Source: Teichococcus aerophilus (GTDB taxonomy: Bacteria; Pseudomonadota; Alphaproteobacteria; Acetobacterales; Acetobacteraceae). From it: a stretch of DNA of 64,000 nt. Made by a program: the position numbers and the translations under genes. The notes under the pieces are model-generated. The model saw only the letters and a list, made by a program, of their open reading frames with translations, had not been told where the DNA came from and did not search any database. Below, piece after piece: positions 25,220 to 33,470 of the stretch. The stretch covers positions 62,001 to 126,000 of the forward strand of contig NZ_JACTVA010000010.1 in the NCBI RefSeq assembly GCF_014490485.1. Direction: 5' to 3'. How positions within the stretch are numbered: position 1 is the first letter of the stretch; every line of letters starts with the position of its first letter.

Positions 25220-25615
25220 TGCCGGACCACCGCAAGAGGCTTCCCGCGAATTGCTGGGGTCCCATTGACGGGCCGGAACCTTGCTCAAGACGTTTGCGAA
25301 CGCCTTCCGGGGATCAGACCCTAGCAGCAGCGCCGCGGCGTGCGGGTGCGTGAACTGAAGGACCTTCGCCGTGAACAGCCGCGGTTCGACCTCCAGGGCA
25401 TCCGCGAAGGCAAGCATCCGATCTGGCGGTAGAGAGTTCCGGCCGGTCTCAATCGCGCTGATCCCCGAGCAGCCATCCATTCCGACGAGTTCGGCTAGCT
25501 GACGCTGGGTTAGCCCTACTTTGGCCCGGAGACCCTGTAGCCACCGCCCGAGCTCAACCCGGTACTCCGCGCCAGCCGGGCCGCGGTGACTGAGTGGGTT
25601 CGAGAAGGCGGGCAT
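25214..25615 (-). CDS. XRE-family helix-turn-helix regulator
   Basis: 133 residues from the ATG at 25615. The HTH domain is at about residues 18-80: ELGRWLQGLRAKVGLTQRQLAELVGMDGCSGISAIETGRNSLPPDRMLAFADALEV. The canonical LTQxxLAExxG and IExGR elements are present. The C-terminal 50 residues carry no known domain. It is the outermost gene at the left end of the element and is likely the repressor or maintenance regulator of it. A GGATCACCC arm-type motif overlaps its 3' end. Confidence 0.85.
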   Translation of the reverse strand: MPAFSNPLSHRGPAGAEYRVELGRWLQGLRAKVGLTQRQLAELVGMDGCSGISAIETGRNSLPPDRMLAFADALEVEPRLFTAKVLQFTHPHAAALLLGSDPRKAFANVLSKVPARQWDPSNSREASCGGPAG

Positions 25616-26120
25616 AACGGGCGGTCTCCGGGATAGGTCACGATTCTAGGGCTTGGAGCCGCCTGACGCCACCGCCCGGCCGGCCCCGGGGTGGCGGGTA
25701 GAGGCAACGTGAAAAAGAACCGGTCTCTGAAGGAACGACCGCTGGATTTGACCCCGTGGGGGTTCGAACGGCGACGACCAACCGACAATAACAACAACAA
25801 CCCTTTAGCGGCTTTTTTGAAACGGCTGCTTGGAAACAGGGGGTGGGGGTCGTTCCGGAAGCCGAGTGCCGGTCGAGCGCCCGACTACAGACCCCCGGGC
25901 AGCCGGACCGTTCCTCGCGACCGCCCTTCCCGACAGAGCCCGCGCCCGCCATCCGCCCCGCCCTGCCCTGCCCTGCCCTGCCGCCGAATCAATAGGGCTT
26001 GCCCATACGATAGAGCCGGAACGCTGGCATTAAGCGCAAGAAAGCCGATCATTAGGGTTGCGTTCTGCCTTTTGATGCGATTATATCATTACATCTTTGA
26101 CCCTAAAGATTGGATCGGCC
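25616..26120. other. Gene-free interval in the element
   Basis: No supported gene in 505 bp. It contains an A/C-rich simple stretch around 25785-25800 and four tandem CCCTG units at about 25962-25981. An AT-rich segment (about 26040-26100) just upstream of the recombinase gene is probably its promoter region. Confidence 0.5.
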
Positions 26121-26720
26121 GTGCTCGTTGGATACGCCAGAACTTCCACCGTCGACCAGGACGCCGGCCTTGCCGCCCAGGTTCGGGACCTCGAAGCGGC
26201 GGGCTGTGAGAAGGTCTTCGCCGAAAAGGTGTCGTCGGTCGCCACCCAGCGCCCCCAGCTTGCCAGCGCATTGGACTTCCTAAGAGAGGGCGACACGCTG
26301 GTTATCGCCAAGCCCGACCGGCTGGCGCGCTCGACGACTGACCTACTGGCCATCGTAGCGAAGCTGGAGGCAAAGGGCGTGGCGCTTCTGGTCCAGTCGA
26401 TGGGCGGCGAGCCTATGAGTACCCGAGGCCCGACCGGCAAGCTCATGCTGACCATGCTCGCGGCGTTCGCCGAGTTCGAACGCGCATTGATGCTGGAGCG
26501 GCAAAAGGAAGGCATCGCAAAGGCCAAGGCAGAGGGGGTTTACAAGGGCCGTGCCCCGACTGCCCGCGCGAAGGCCGCCGAGGTCCTCGCCATGCAAGCC
26601 CAGGGTGTGCCCGTGGTCGAGATCGCTAAGCGTCTTGAGATTGGCGTGGCAAGCGCCTTCCGTATCCTGCGGGACGCAAAGGCCGCGGCTGCGGCGGAGA
26701 CCCCTGCATCGCTGGGCTAG
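26121..26720 (+). CDS. Serine recombinase (resolvase/invertase family)
   Basis: 199 residues. The start is taken as the GTG at 26121 (LVGYARTST, the standard N-terminus); a TTG at 26097 would add eight residues. The resolvase domain covers about residues 1-140: catalytic Ser9 in YARTSTVDQD, KPDRLARSTTDL with the active-site Arg pair, and GPTGKLMLTMLAAFAEFERALMLERQKEGI. The C-terminal Hin-type HTH is VPVVEIAKRLEIGVASAFRILRDA. It acts on DNA by site-specific strand exchange; targets could be element dimers or an invertible segment, but no inverted target pair was found. Confidence 0.9.
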   Translation: MLVGYARTSTVDQDAGLAAQVRDLEAAGCEKVFAEKVSSVATQRPQLASALDFLREGDTLVIAKPDRLARSTTDLLAIVAKLEAKGVALLVQSMGGEPMSTRGPTGKLMLTMLAAFAEFERALMLERQKEGIAKAKAEGVYKGRAPTARAKAAEVLAMQAQGVPVVEIAKRLEIGVASAFRILRDAKAAAAAETPASLG

Positions 26721-26833
26721 TTGGGTACTTCGCCCAGAAACCCTTCAAGGTTCGCGGGGAAGCACGTTGCCTTCGCCCTGCCCACTCGCAGACTTCACCC
26801 TGGCCGTGACTGTCGGCCTTCCAAAGGAAGCTC

Positions 26834-27142
26834 ATGATGCGCGACACGCAGCTTGGCTGGTTTGACACGACCCTGGGCATCAACGCTGCCGATCTATCAG
26901 AGGGCCATTCGTTTGTCGGCCGGAACGCCGGATGGCTCGCGGAGCCCATTCTGGCGGAAGACGGCCAGTGGCTCGCGCTGTCCCCGCCGCATCGTGACGA
27001 CGTGGTCTTCAGCGTAACCCGTTCGGGGGCATGGCTGCATGCCGTGAACCTCGATAGCCAGGCCGAGGTGGGCGTCTTCGCGACGATGGCGGAAGCGCTC
27101 CAAGGGTGCCTGTTGGACGCTGGCCGGGATGTCGTGGCGTAG
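26834..27142 (+). CDS. Hypothetical protein of the element
   Basis: 102 residues; the ATG at 26834 (or 26837) follows AAGGAAG. The chain is acidic with beta-like periodicity (FVGRNAGWLAEPILAEDGQWLALSPPHRDDVVFSVTRSGAWLHAVNLDSQAEVGVF). Its size and general pattern resemble the gene at 27404, but similarity is too weak to call them paralogues. No family is recognised. Confidence 0.6.
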   Translation: MMRDTQLGWFDTTLGINAADLSEGHSFVGRNAGWLAEPILAEDGQWLALSPPHRDDVVFSVTRSGAWLHAVNLDSQAEVGVFATMAEALQGCLLDAGRDVVA

Positions 27143-27230
27143 AGGATGAGCAGGAACCCTCAACGGGTGCCACCATGATTGCTCCAAGCCTTGTAAAGGC
27201 TGGTATCGAATTGGGACCGATTCGGCCTTG

Positions 27231-27398
27231 ATGAAGGACACCATCGGGGAACTTCTCTCTCTTTTAGTTGAACGGACTCTTGCGGCCGACTCGTTGCCTG
27301 CTAGAATCAGTCCGGGCGCTCGAACCGCCTCTCCAGAAGACTTAGAGACCAGCTTAGATATCAACCTGAGGTCTGTTAGCCCTCCTGGAGCAGATTGA
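27231..27398 (+). CDS. Possible small acidic protein
   Basis: 55 residues from the ATG at 27231 (MKDTIGELLSLLVERTLAAD, then SLPARISPGARTASPEDLETSLD). The stop falls 5 bp before the ATG of the next gene, an operon-like spacing. There is an amphipathic N-terminal helix and an acidic tail. No good ribosome-binding site is seen, so it is a tentative call. Confidence 0.4.
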   Translation: MKDTIGELLSLLVERTLAADSLPARISPGARTASPEDLETSLDINLRSVSPPGAD

Positions 27399-27403
27399 CG
27401 TCC

Positions 27404-27742
27404 ATGGATAATTCCCACTTCCGTCTCGCAGACCTCTCCGCGACGGACCGCGCAGCCATCTCCGCATGGTGCAGGAAGACCCCGGGCGGGTGGCGTGCCG
27501 AGCAGGTCCCAAGTGACGGCGCGGCCTTCATGCTTGTTTCTAACAACCAGACCCGCAAGGCCCTCCGCGAGGTTCACCGCCAGTTGCGGGACCCCCACGC
27601 TACCACGGCTTGGCACGTCATCAGGCACGCGGACGGCTTCGTGGTCGTGGACGACGGTCGCTGCGGGCAGTCCATTGCCCAGGCGCCCACGCTGACGGAC
27701 GCTCTTGCAGCTTTGGCAGTCGCCCAGCCGCTCCACTCATGA
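27404..27742 (+). CDS. Hypothetical protein of the element
   Basis: 112 residues from the ATG at 27404 with GGAG upstream; a TTG nine bases earlier is in frame. It is a mixed alpha/beta soluble protein (AISAWCRKTPGGWRAEQVPSDGAAFMLVSNNQTRKALREVHRQLRD, HVIRHADGFVVVDDGRCGQSIAQAPTLTDALAALAVA). No family is recognised. A hairpin with a GCAA loop (about 27741-27764) follows the stop. Confidence 0.6.
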   Translation: MDNSHFRLADLSATDRAAISAWCRKTPGGWRAEQVPSDGAAFMLVSNNQTRKALREVHRQLRDPHATTAWHVIRHADGFVVVDDGRCGQSIAQAPTLTDALAALAVAQPLHS

Positions 27743-28367
27743 GGGAGGGCCGCAAGGCCCCCTCGCCTCGACATTCCCCCAGACGGCCGCCTCGCCTGCG
27801 CGCGGTACTTGATGAGGCTCGGCGGCGGCCTTTGCGGCTCGGACACGCCTGATCCCGATGCAGAAACCAGCGACCAACCAGGACTATGTCTTAACCCGCA
27901 ACGGTGTCCAGGGTGTGGCAGATAAGGCACAGTATCGGCCATCCGGCGCATTCTTTGCTGTGGATAGCTGACACACTTCACGACACAGTCTCGGGCGGTA
28001 GCCCGCACTGCGCGCTGAACGTCAAACCCGTTCAATGGCTTAGTCGGCGGCCGTCTGAACAGTCTTTGATCATGTCGTCGTGGGGTCGACGTGCTTGCGC
28101 ACTGTTTCTGGTTCCTATTGATGACGTCTCCAGCTTCTCACGGAGACGACTCAGTGACGCAGACCCGTAGCGCTTCAAGAGCTTCACGCCGACATCATCG
28201 TCGCAGAGCCGCGGGTTATCTCGCTGTGCCGTCGAACGGCCTGGATAAGCGACACCCCCTATGTGCTCGTAGGCGGCTTGCCTGTCCCTACGCAGGCATG
28301 AAACCCGACCTGCTCGGGCTCACAAGACCCTGACCCAAGCAACGTGACGCCGAACCTCCGTTCTAAG
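27743..28367. other. Gene-free interval upstream of the PolA-like gene
   Basis: No convincing coding frame in 625 bp. It begins with GAGGGAGGGCC-GCAA-GGCCCCCTC, a bulged hairpin that may end the upstream transcript. The rest has no recognisable repeats. A non-coding region before a replication-type gene could hold a promoter or replication origin; no iterons were seen. Confidence 0.5.
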
Positions 28368-28441
28368 CCCCGAGACCCGGCTCAAGGATCATCATGTCTG
28401 GTCTCGGGGTCTGTCCTGACAGGAGAGGAATTACTCCTCTC
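28368..28441 (+). promoter_or_regulatory. Leader with three consecutive hairpins before the PolA-like gene
   Basis: CCCCGAGACC/GGTCTCGGGG (28368-28377 with 28400-28409, a perfect 10-bp stem) encloses AAGGA and an in-frame ATG at 28394. It is followed by CTGTC-CT-GACAG (28411-28422) and by GAGAGGA-ATTAC-TCCTCTC (28423-28441). This looks like a structured 5' leader or attenuator. It would hide the first ATG, which favours the downstream GTG at 28466 as the real start. Confidence 0.5.
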
Positions 28442-28465
28442 TTCATCATCAGAAGGTCGGTCGCT

Positions 28466-29941
28466 GTGAACGTCCAGATGACACAACCCGCTGCCTATCC
28501 AACTGTCTGTCTTCAAGATGGTCTAAGTGAACGTCTTAATGATCAACGGGGGGAACAACCCCGAGGGGGGTATCCAGAAACAGTTAATGGCCTCCTCTAT
28601 GAGGTCCCGCCGACCGTTCCCGCCGCCGACCTTCTGACGGACGCGAAGGAGCTCCCGTTGCACATCGTGCCGGCCTCTCCCGCTGCAATCGGAATGGTCG
28701 CTGCGGTCGTCGACAGAGTCGCGGCACGTTGTGCGGAAGGTCGCCGCCGGAAGCGCACAGAGACCGAAGCGGTCGGGCTGGCGACCGCCGCCTCTGCGAT
28801 CATCTGCGGCGTCCTCTGGCTGTGGTCTCGCGGCACCCCACGGATGGGGTTTCGGGTCTGCTCTGCGGCTGCCTTCACGGGCCACCCGGTGTCGGCCCGC
28901 AGCTTCCGGGCTGCGCGCGACGCACTGCACGGCCTGGGCCTTATCGCGTATGTGGAGGGCGTGCGTTTTCGCTCTGAGTGGGCTGTCGGGGACGAGTGGC
29001 ATGGACACGCCGGCCGGTTCGCTCCGGCCCTGGCACTGCTCATGACTGCCCGAGAATGGGGTCTGTCCCCCGCCGACCTGCGCCGTGACTTCAAGCGGGC
29101 GTGCCCGACAACCCCTCCTCTGCCAGCCCCGCCAGTGGTCCTGCGCGACTTCAAACGCTGGCCGAAGAGTGCCGGAGATCGTCTGCTACCAATTGACCCT
29201 GCTGACCCGCTGATGCTCGCGGCTGTCGCGGAGGTGGAAGCGCACAATGCCTTCGCTGCTCGGGTCCCCATCTCAGGCTGCCTTCCCCCACGCTGGCGCC
29301 GCACCTTTCGAGGCGACTTTCGCTTGGGTGGCCGATGGCACCCCCTGGGCGGCGTGGAACACCTGTCCTCGTACCTGCAACTCTCCGAGGCCGAGCGGGT
29401 CGGAGACATCAGGATAGGTGGCGAGAAGGTTGTGGAGGTGGACATATCTTCCGCGCACCTCACCATCTTGCACGGGCTGTTTGGCCTCCAGCGACCGCAG
29501 GGCGACCTCTACGCCGCGGTCCCCGGCGTCCCTCGCACGGTCGCCAAGGCGTGGACAACCGCCGCCCTCGGGTCTGGCTACGCCCGGACAACTTGGCCGA
29601 GAATCGCCGAACCTCGCCTCCTTCAGTACGACCCGCAGATGATCCGGGATGCCATGGTGGCGGCCTACCCCTTCCTGCTGGATCTAGCTGTGGCTGTCCC
29701 GGCCGAACTCCGCGCGGCCCACAGCAACGAACGGACGCTGACAGCCCTCTATCTGCAAGCCGTAGAGGCTGGGGCACTGACAGCCGCAATGCGCAGGCTA
29801 CGTGAAGGCGGCCGGCTGGCGTTGCCGACCCATGACGGGATGATCGTCCCTGCCTCGGTTGAAGCCACAGCCTGTTCGGCGCTTCGTGCAGCCATCGAGG
29901 CGGCAGCCGGCGTGATCCCGGTCCTGGACGTCACGCGGTAG
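28466..29941 (+). CDS. PolA-like DNA polymerase with N-terminal winged-helix region, divergent
   Basis: 491 residues from the GTG at 28466 (AGAAGG nine bases upstream); an in-frame ATG at 28394 lies inside a hairpin. The N-terminal half has a winged-helix-like segment (VSARSFRAARDALHGLGLIAYVEGVRF), as in replication initiators. The C-terminal half carries family-A polymerase motifs. Motif A is VEVDISSAHLTIL (Asp326). Motif B is RTVAKAWTTAALGSGY, with Arg357 and Lys361 at the R-x3-K spacing of Klenow 754/758. Motif C is LPTHDGMIVP (His456, Asp457). The usual Glu after HD is Gly. No nuclease domains are present. Likely the element's replication polymerase or primase-polymerase. The motif reading is mine and has not been checked by a profile search. 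Confidence 0.6.
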   Translation: MNVQMTQPAAYPTVCLQDGLSERLNDQRGEQPRGGYPETVNGLLYEVPPTVPAADLLTDAKELPLHIVPASPAAIGMVAAVVDRVAARCAEGRRRKRTETEAVGLATAASAIICGVLWLWSRGTPRMGFRVCSAAAFTGHPVSARSFRAARDALHGLGLIAYVEGVRFRSEWAVGDEWHGHAGRFAPALALLMTAREWGLSPADLRRDFKRACPTTPPLPAPPVVLRDFKRWPKSAGDRLLPIDPADPLMLAAVAEVEAHNAFAARVPISGCLPPRWRRTFRGDFRLGGRWHPLGGVEHLSSYLQLSEAERVGDIRIGGEKVVEVDISSAHLTILHGLFGLQRPQGDLYAAVPGVPRTVAKAWTTAALGSGYARTTWPRIAEPRLLQYDPQMIRDAMVAAYPFLLDLAVAVPAELRAAHSNERTLTALYLQAVEAGALTAAMRRLREGGRLALPTHDGMIVPASVEATACSALRAAIEAAAGVIPVLDVTR

Positions 29942-29982
29942 CGGCGGGGGGGGATGGCTTTAGGTGCTGCCAGTAGCGATGA

Positions 29983-30252
29983 TCTACCGACATCAGGAGG
30001 CACGATGCGAAGCTGAAGCTTGCCGACGAAGTGGGGGCGTCTCCCCGTGAACTCGTCTGGCACTATCTGGCGGCAGCGGAGGCGCAGGCCATGACGTTGG
30101 CTCTGCGGGAGCTACGTGGGGCCGGCATTTTGGGTCTGCCCGTCCATGACAGCTTGATTGTTCCTGAAGCAGCGGAGGGTCTCGCGCGCCGCGCTATCGC
30201 AGAGGGGTTCCGGCAGGTCTGCGGGGTCGTGCCTACCGTGGATCGGAAGTAG
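29983..30252 (+). pseudogene. Truncated C-terminal tail of a second PolA-like gene
   Basis: The frame open from 29983 to 30252 encodes ADEVGASPRELVWHYLAAAEA, then a helical stretch and GLPVHDSLIVPEAAEGLARRA. This aligns with the last about 90 residues of the intact gene just upstream (its LPTHDGMIVP motif C). Motif C here is HDS. A good AGGAGG plus ATG (29995-30007) reads into a different frame and stops after three codons, so the fragment is not expressed from it. It is a remnant of a related gene, by duplication or by recombination with another element. Confidence 0.6.
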
Positions 30253-30605
30253 CCACCAGCAGCAAGCGTTTTCGGATGGACGGCTGCGCTGCACCGCCTT
30301 GGTGCCCCACTACCGGCCGCTCTTGCCGCCGCCTAGCGAGGCTCCACATGCGGGCACCGCAGCACCGACGATCTACGGGATGGATATGAGGAAACGACCT
30401 AGCGCCGCCACATGACGGGGGTGCCCGCCGTTCCACGCCACCGCGCTAGCACCCCGAGCCGCTAGCTGCGGAGAAACGACCTAGAGCAGCTATATGAGGA
30501 GAGCGCGCGACCGCCCTCCCGTCATCCATCTCTCATCCCTACGAAACAGCCAGACAACCCCGCAGCCACGCTCGCGGGGTTTTGGCATTGGAGCTCTTAG
30601 AAGCC
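30253..30605. other. Gene-free interval with short direct repeat
   Basis: No gene is seen. GAAACGACCTAG occurs at 30391-30402 and 30473-30484, each near an ATATGAGG, forming a loose direct repeat about 82 bp apart. A terminator hairpin is at 30556-30583. Confidence 0.5.
30556..30583 (+). terminator. Rho-independent terminator-like hairpin
   Basis: AACCCCGC pairs with GCGGGGTT (8 bp) around a 10-base loop and continues TTTT. It would end transcription from the polymerase region before the HNH-like gene. Confidence 0.7.
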
Positions 30606-31133
30606 ATGCATCACCTCAGCGGAGAGGCCACTGCGCTCGCGCCTTCGTTCGCAAAAGAACGTCTCAGGAAGCCAGCCCGCTACCCCCGCCGCCCGCGGCT
30701 AATTGACCCTGGGGTATTCCCTGTCAGGGTCGATGGCCAACGGGCACTCGTCATAGACCTATCGGGCGGCTGGGGCGCAGGTAAGCGGTTCATCATCGAT
30801 CCGGAAGACTGGCGCTGGGTCAAAGAAAACCACGGCGCTACGTGGGTGCTTAACAGCAATGGAAACGGGGCGCGCCACGCATACGTCAGTAGCGCAGCGA
30901 GGACCGCGGCGAGGTCCGCCGGGCAACTGGGCGGCTCTCCAAAGGCATTACTCGCGCGTGTGATCATCGGCGACGGCAAGCCGATGCCCCCAAAGACCGC
31001 GGTGGCCTATCGGAACGGGAACCGCCTGGATCTTCGCCGCGCCAACCTCGAAGTCATCCCCCGTAGCGCGTGCAGCACCTACCGTCCGAAGTGCCCGCCG
31101 CCCGTCATCGTCGAAGGCTGGTTGGACTCCTAA
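30606..31133 (+). CDS. HNH/homing-endonuclease-like protein (degenerate)
   Basis: 175 residues from the ATG at 30606; a TTG at 30582 is in frame. The C-terminal pattern LARVIIGDGKPMPPKTAVAYRNGNRLDLRRANLEVIPRS resembles the HNH homing-endonuclease core, in which a VDHxNGxxLDxRxxNL motif is usual. Here the expected His is replaced (VAYRNGN), so nuclease activity is doubtful. The middle region KRFIIDPEDWRWVKENHGATWVLNSNGNGARHAYV resembles the DNA-binding part of such phage proteins. It is common cargo of phage genomes. Confidence 0.55.
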   Translation: MHHLSGEATALAPSFAKERLRKPARYPRRPRLIDPGVFPVRVDGQRALVIDLSGGWGAGKRFIIDPEDWRWVKENHGATWVLNSNGNGARHAYVSSAARTAARSAGQLGGSPKALLARVIIGDGKPMPPKTAVAYRNGNRLDLRRANLEVIPRSACSTYRPKCPPPVIVEGWLDS

Positions 31134-31165
31134 GCGCCCTCCCTCACCCTCAACCCGAACATCTC

Positions 31166-31208
31166 CACGAAGGCGCCGCCGGTATCCACTCCGAGCGGCG
31201 CCTTCGTG
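31166..31208. terminator. Perfect 14-bp inverted repeat
   Basis: CACGAAGGCGCCGC and GCGGCGCCTTCGTG form a perfect 14-bp stem with a 15-base loop, between the HNH-like gene and the virion-protein genes. It has no T-tract; it could be a terminator for the upstream gene or a processing or protein-binding site. Confidence 0.5.
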
Positions 31209-31222
31209 ATTCTGGAGCTAGA

Positions 31223-33241
31223 ATGTCAGGAACATTCGACAACTACTCGATACGCGACCTGGAGGATATCGCCCGATACGGCAACCTCTATCGCGCCCAG
31301 CCGGGTTTGCGTGGTCCGGCCGGAGTACCGCAGGCATTTGCCAATGCGCCCTTCTCTGCGGACGTTGCAGGGCCGAACGGCGCGGCCTTCATTAACGACG
31401 CCGCGAGGGAGGCCCGGCTTCGCAGCTACTCCGCAGCGCCGGCCTCGCCGAGTTACCCCAGCCTGTTGGAAGACCAGCCGGAGGCGGCCCCGACAGGTGC
31501 GCCGGGGGCTGGCGCCCTCTTTGTGCCGCAGCCGCCAACCCCTCCCGTGGGTGCGCTGTCCCAGGCGGCCGTCAGTAGCAATCCCGCCGCACTTCCGCCG
31601 GTCCAGCGGGGCGCAGCCGTCCAGCCAATAACCCCACCCCCTACGGCCGAACCACCAGCATCCGACCGGCTCCTAGCATCCCTCCGAGCGCGCCAAGCCG
31701 CGGGATTGCCCCCGGTGACTACCCCCGACCCTGTGCAGTCCCGCGTCGCATCCATTGAGAGCGGCACTGCGGGTTCGGCCGCCCGGAACCCGAACAGCTC
31801 GGCATCCGGCGCCCTCCAGATCACGGATGGGCTCTGGGCGGACTATGCCCCCCGCCTGGGTCTTCAGCCCAGCCAGCGCAATGACAACGATGCCCAGGGT
31901 CGCGTCTTCCAAGCCTTCCGCAGCGACGTCACCCCGGAACTCCGCGGCGTCCTCGGGCGAGACCCGGAGCCGGCGGAACTGTATGGGGCTTGGCTGCTGG
32001 GTCGTGCTGGCGCCAAGGCGCTCTACTCGGCCAATCAGGGCGAAGACGCCCAGGCGCTATACGCGCGGGTTGCTGGAGAGGGCACGGCAGCCGCAGCGTT
32101 CCGGAACAACGGGAACATCATGCGGCCCGGCATGACGGTCGGCGACCTTCAGCAGAGCATCTCGTCCTACTACAACCGCCGACCCGGGGAGAATCCAGCG
32201 CCCCCGGGAGATACTGCGCAGTTACCCGCCGTGCGGCCGGCGTTGGCATCAGCGCCTTCCTTTCCCCAAGCGGCGCCGGTCAGCAACGCTGCGGAACAGC
32301 TCCAGGTCCCAGAGCAGCCCGCCTTCGCGCCGGACCGGTCGGCGCCTTGGATGGCGCTTGGCGCCGGTCTGTTGGGTGGGTCTGGCTTGGCGGACGGGTT
32401 CGCCCGGGGCCTTGCGGGCTTCCAGGAAGCAAGCCAGCAGGGTCGTCGCCAGGAATTGGTGTCACAGAACGCGGCCTCTGACCGAGCTTTCCGGCTGGCA
32501 ACCGCACGCGCCACCCTGGCAGCTTCTGAGAATGATCGCGCCGCGCGGCGCGAACAGTTCCAGCAGACCCGAGAGGATAACCAGCAGGCGCGCGCTGATA
32601 CGCTGACAGACCGGCGTGAGGGGCGCGCCGAGACCCTCGCCGCGCGCGCGGATGCACTGCGGATTGCCGCCTCGGCTCGGGGAGAAGCCGCGCAGGTCGC
32701 CGCTGCGTCCCGAGCCGAGGCGGGTCAGCAGCGCCAACTTGGGGAAGTCACCAAGACGGAGCTCCCGCTGATCGAGACCCTTGCAAGCTCACGTGAGACG
32801 GTCCAGCGCGGCCGGGTTATCCTCAACCAGCTCGATAACGGCGAACTGTCCCTCGGGCCTGTCGACAACGCTTGGTCCGGCGCTCGAAACTGGGCGGGCT
32901 GGTCAAGCCAGACCAGCCAGAACTATGCGGAGCTCCAGAGGTACGTCTCGACGACGGTCAACGCCATCCTGAACCAGGCCAAGGGTCCGCAGACCGACCA
33001 GGACGCCATCCGTGCCCGCGAGAACATCTTGGCGAACCTCAACGACCCCGCGGTTGTCCGCCAAGGCTTGGAGGAGCTAATTCGTATCCAGAGCCAAATC
33101 CACGCCGACACGGAGAGCCGTATCCAAGGACGGCGGAGGGCGCTTAGCCTGCCCGAAGCAGACTTAAGCAACTACGGGCTGCCCCAGATCCGCAACGCCG
33201 CACCGGCCGACGGCATCTTGAACATCCGGCGTATCAACTAA
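31223..33241 (+). CDS. Podovirus-type internal virion protein with lytic transglycosylase motif
   Basis: 672 residues from the ATG at 31223 behind GGAG. The N-terminal third is Pro/Ala-rich. Around residues 175-215 a transglycosylase-like core is seen: RVASIESGTAGSAARNPNSSASGALQIT, with Glu179 as the presumed catalytic acid, then GLWADYAPRLG. From about residue 400 it becomes strongly helical, charged and coiled-coil-like (RREQFQQTREDNQQARADTLTDRREGRAETLAARADALR). Such fusions occur among phage ejection proteins (T7 gp16-type) that open peptidoglycan during DNA entry. It is the first of three linked virion-like genes. Confidence 0.65.
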   Translation: MSGTFDNYSIRDLEDIARYGNLYRAQPGLRGPAGVPQAFANAPFSADVAGPNGAAFINDAAREARLRSYSAAPASPSYPSLLEDQPEAAPTGAPGAGALFVPQPPTPPVGALSQAAVSSNPAALPPVQRGAAVQPITPPPTAEPPASDRLLASLRARQAAGLPPVTTPDPVQSRVASIESGTAGSAARNPNSSASGALQITDGLWADYAPRLGLQPSQRNDNDAQGRVFQAFRSDVTPELRGVLGRDPEPAELYGAWLLGRAGAKALYSANQGEDAQALYARVAGEGTAAAAFRNNGNIMRPGMTVGDLQQSISSYYNRRPGENPAPPGDTAQLPAVRPALASAPSFPQAAPVSNAAEQLQVPEQPAFAPDRSAPWMALGAGLLGGSGLADGFARGLAGFQEASQQGRRQELVSQNAASDRAFRLATARATLAASENDRAARREQFQQTREDNQQARADTLTDRREGRAETLAARADALRIAASARGEAAQVAAASRAEAGQQRQLGEVTKTELPLIETLASSRETVQRGRVILNQLDNGELSLGPVDNAWSGARNWAGWSSQTSQNYAELQRYVSTTVNAILNQAKGPQTDQDAIRARENILANLNDPAVVRQGLEELIRIQSQIHADTESRIQGRRRALSLPEADLSNYGLPQIRNAAPADGILNIRRIN

Positions 33242-33470
33242 CGACATCGGGTCCGTGCGGCTCTCTACCGCCCGCACAGCGTGCAGCCGTTTTCCCGCCA
33301 GCCGCTTCTGGCCGGTCTTCGGCTGTGTCCTACCTGACTTCCCCCAAGCCGCCCCAGCGGGCACGGCGGGAGGGCGGCGTTGCGCCCGTCCCGATGCGCT
33401 ACAGCAAGTAGACCAGCAGGCACCGGACGACCGTGCTGCTGGGTGCCCATCCCCAAGAAAGCGACCCCTC

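Noticed and set aside
25962-25981. Four CCCTG units as possible satellite or CRISPR-like array
   Set aside because: Too short, with no spacers; a simple tandem repeat only. No CRISPR array was seen anywhere in the window.
26121-26720. Serine recombinase acting on an invertible DNA switch in the element
   Set aside because: No inverted pair of recombination sites flanking a promoter or gene was found near it.
26897-27736. 279-codon minus-strand frame across two small plus-strand genes
   Set aside because: It is the reverse complement of better supported short genes with ribosome-binding sites; the protein has no family features and odd composition.
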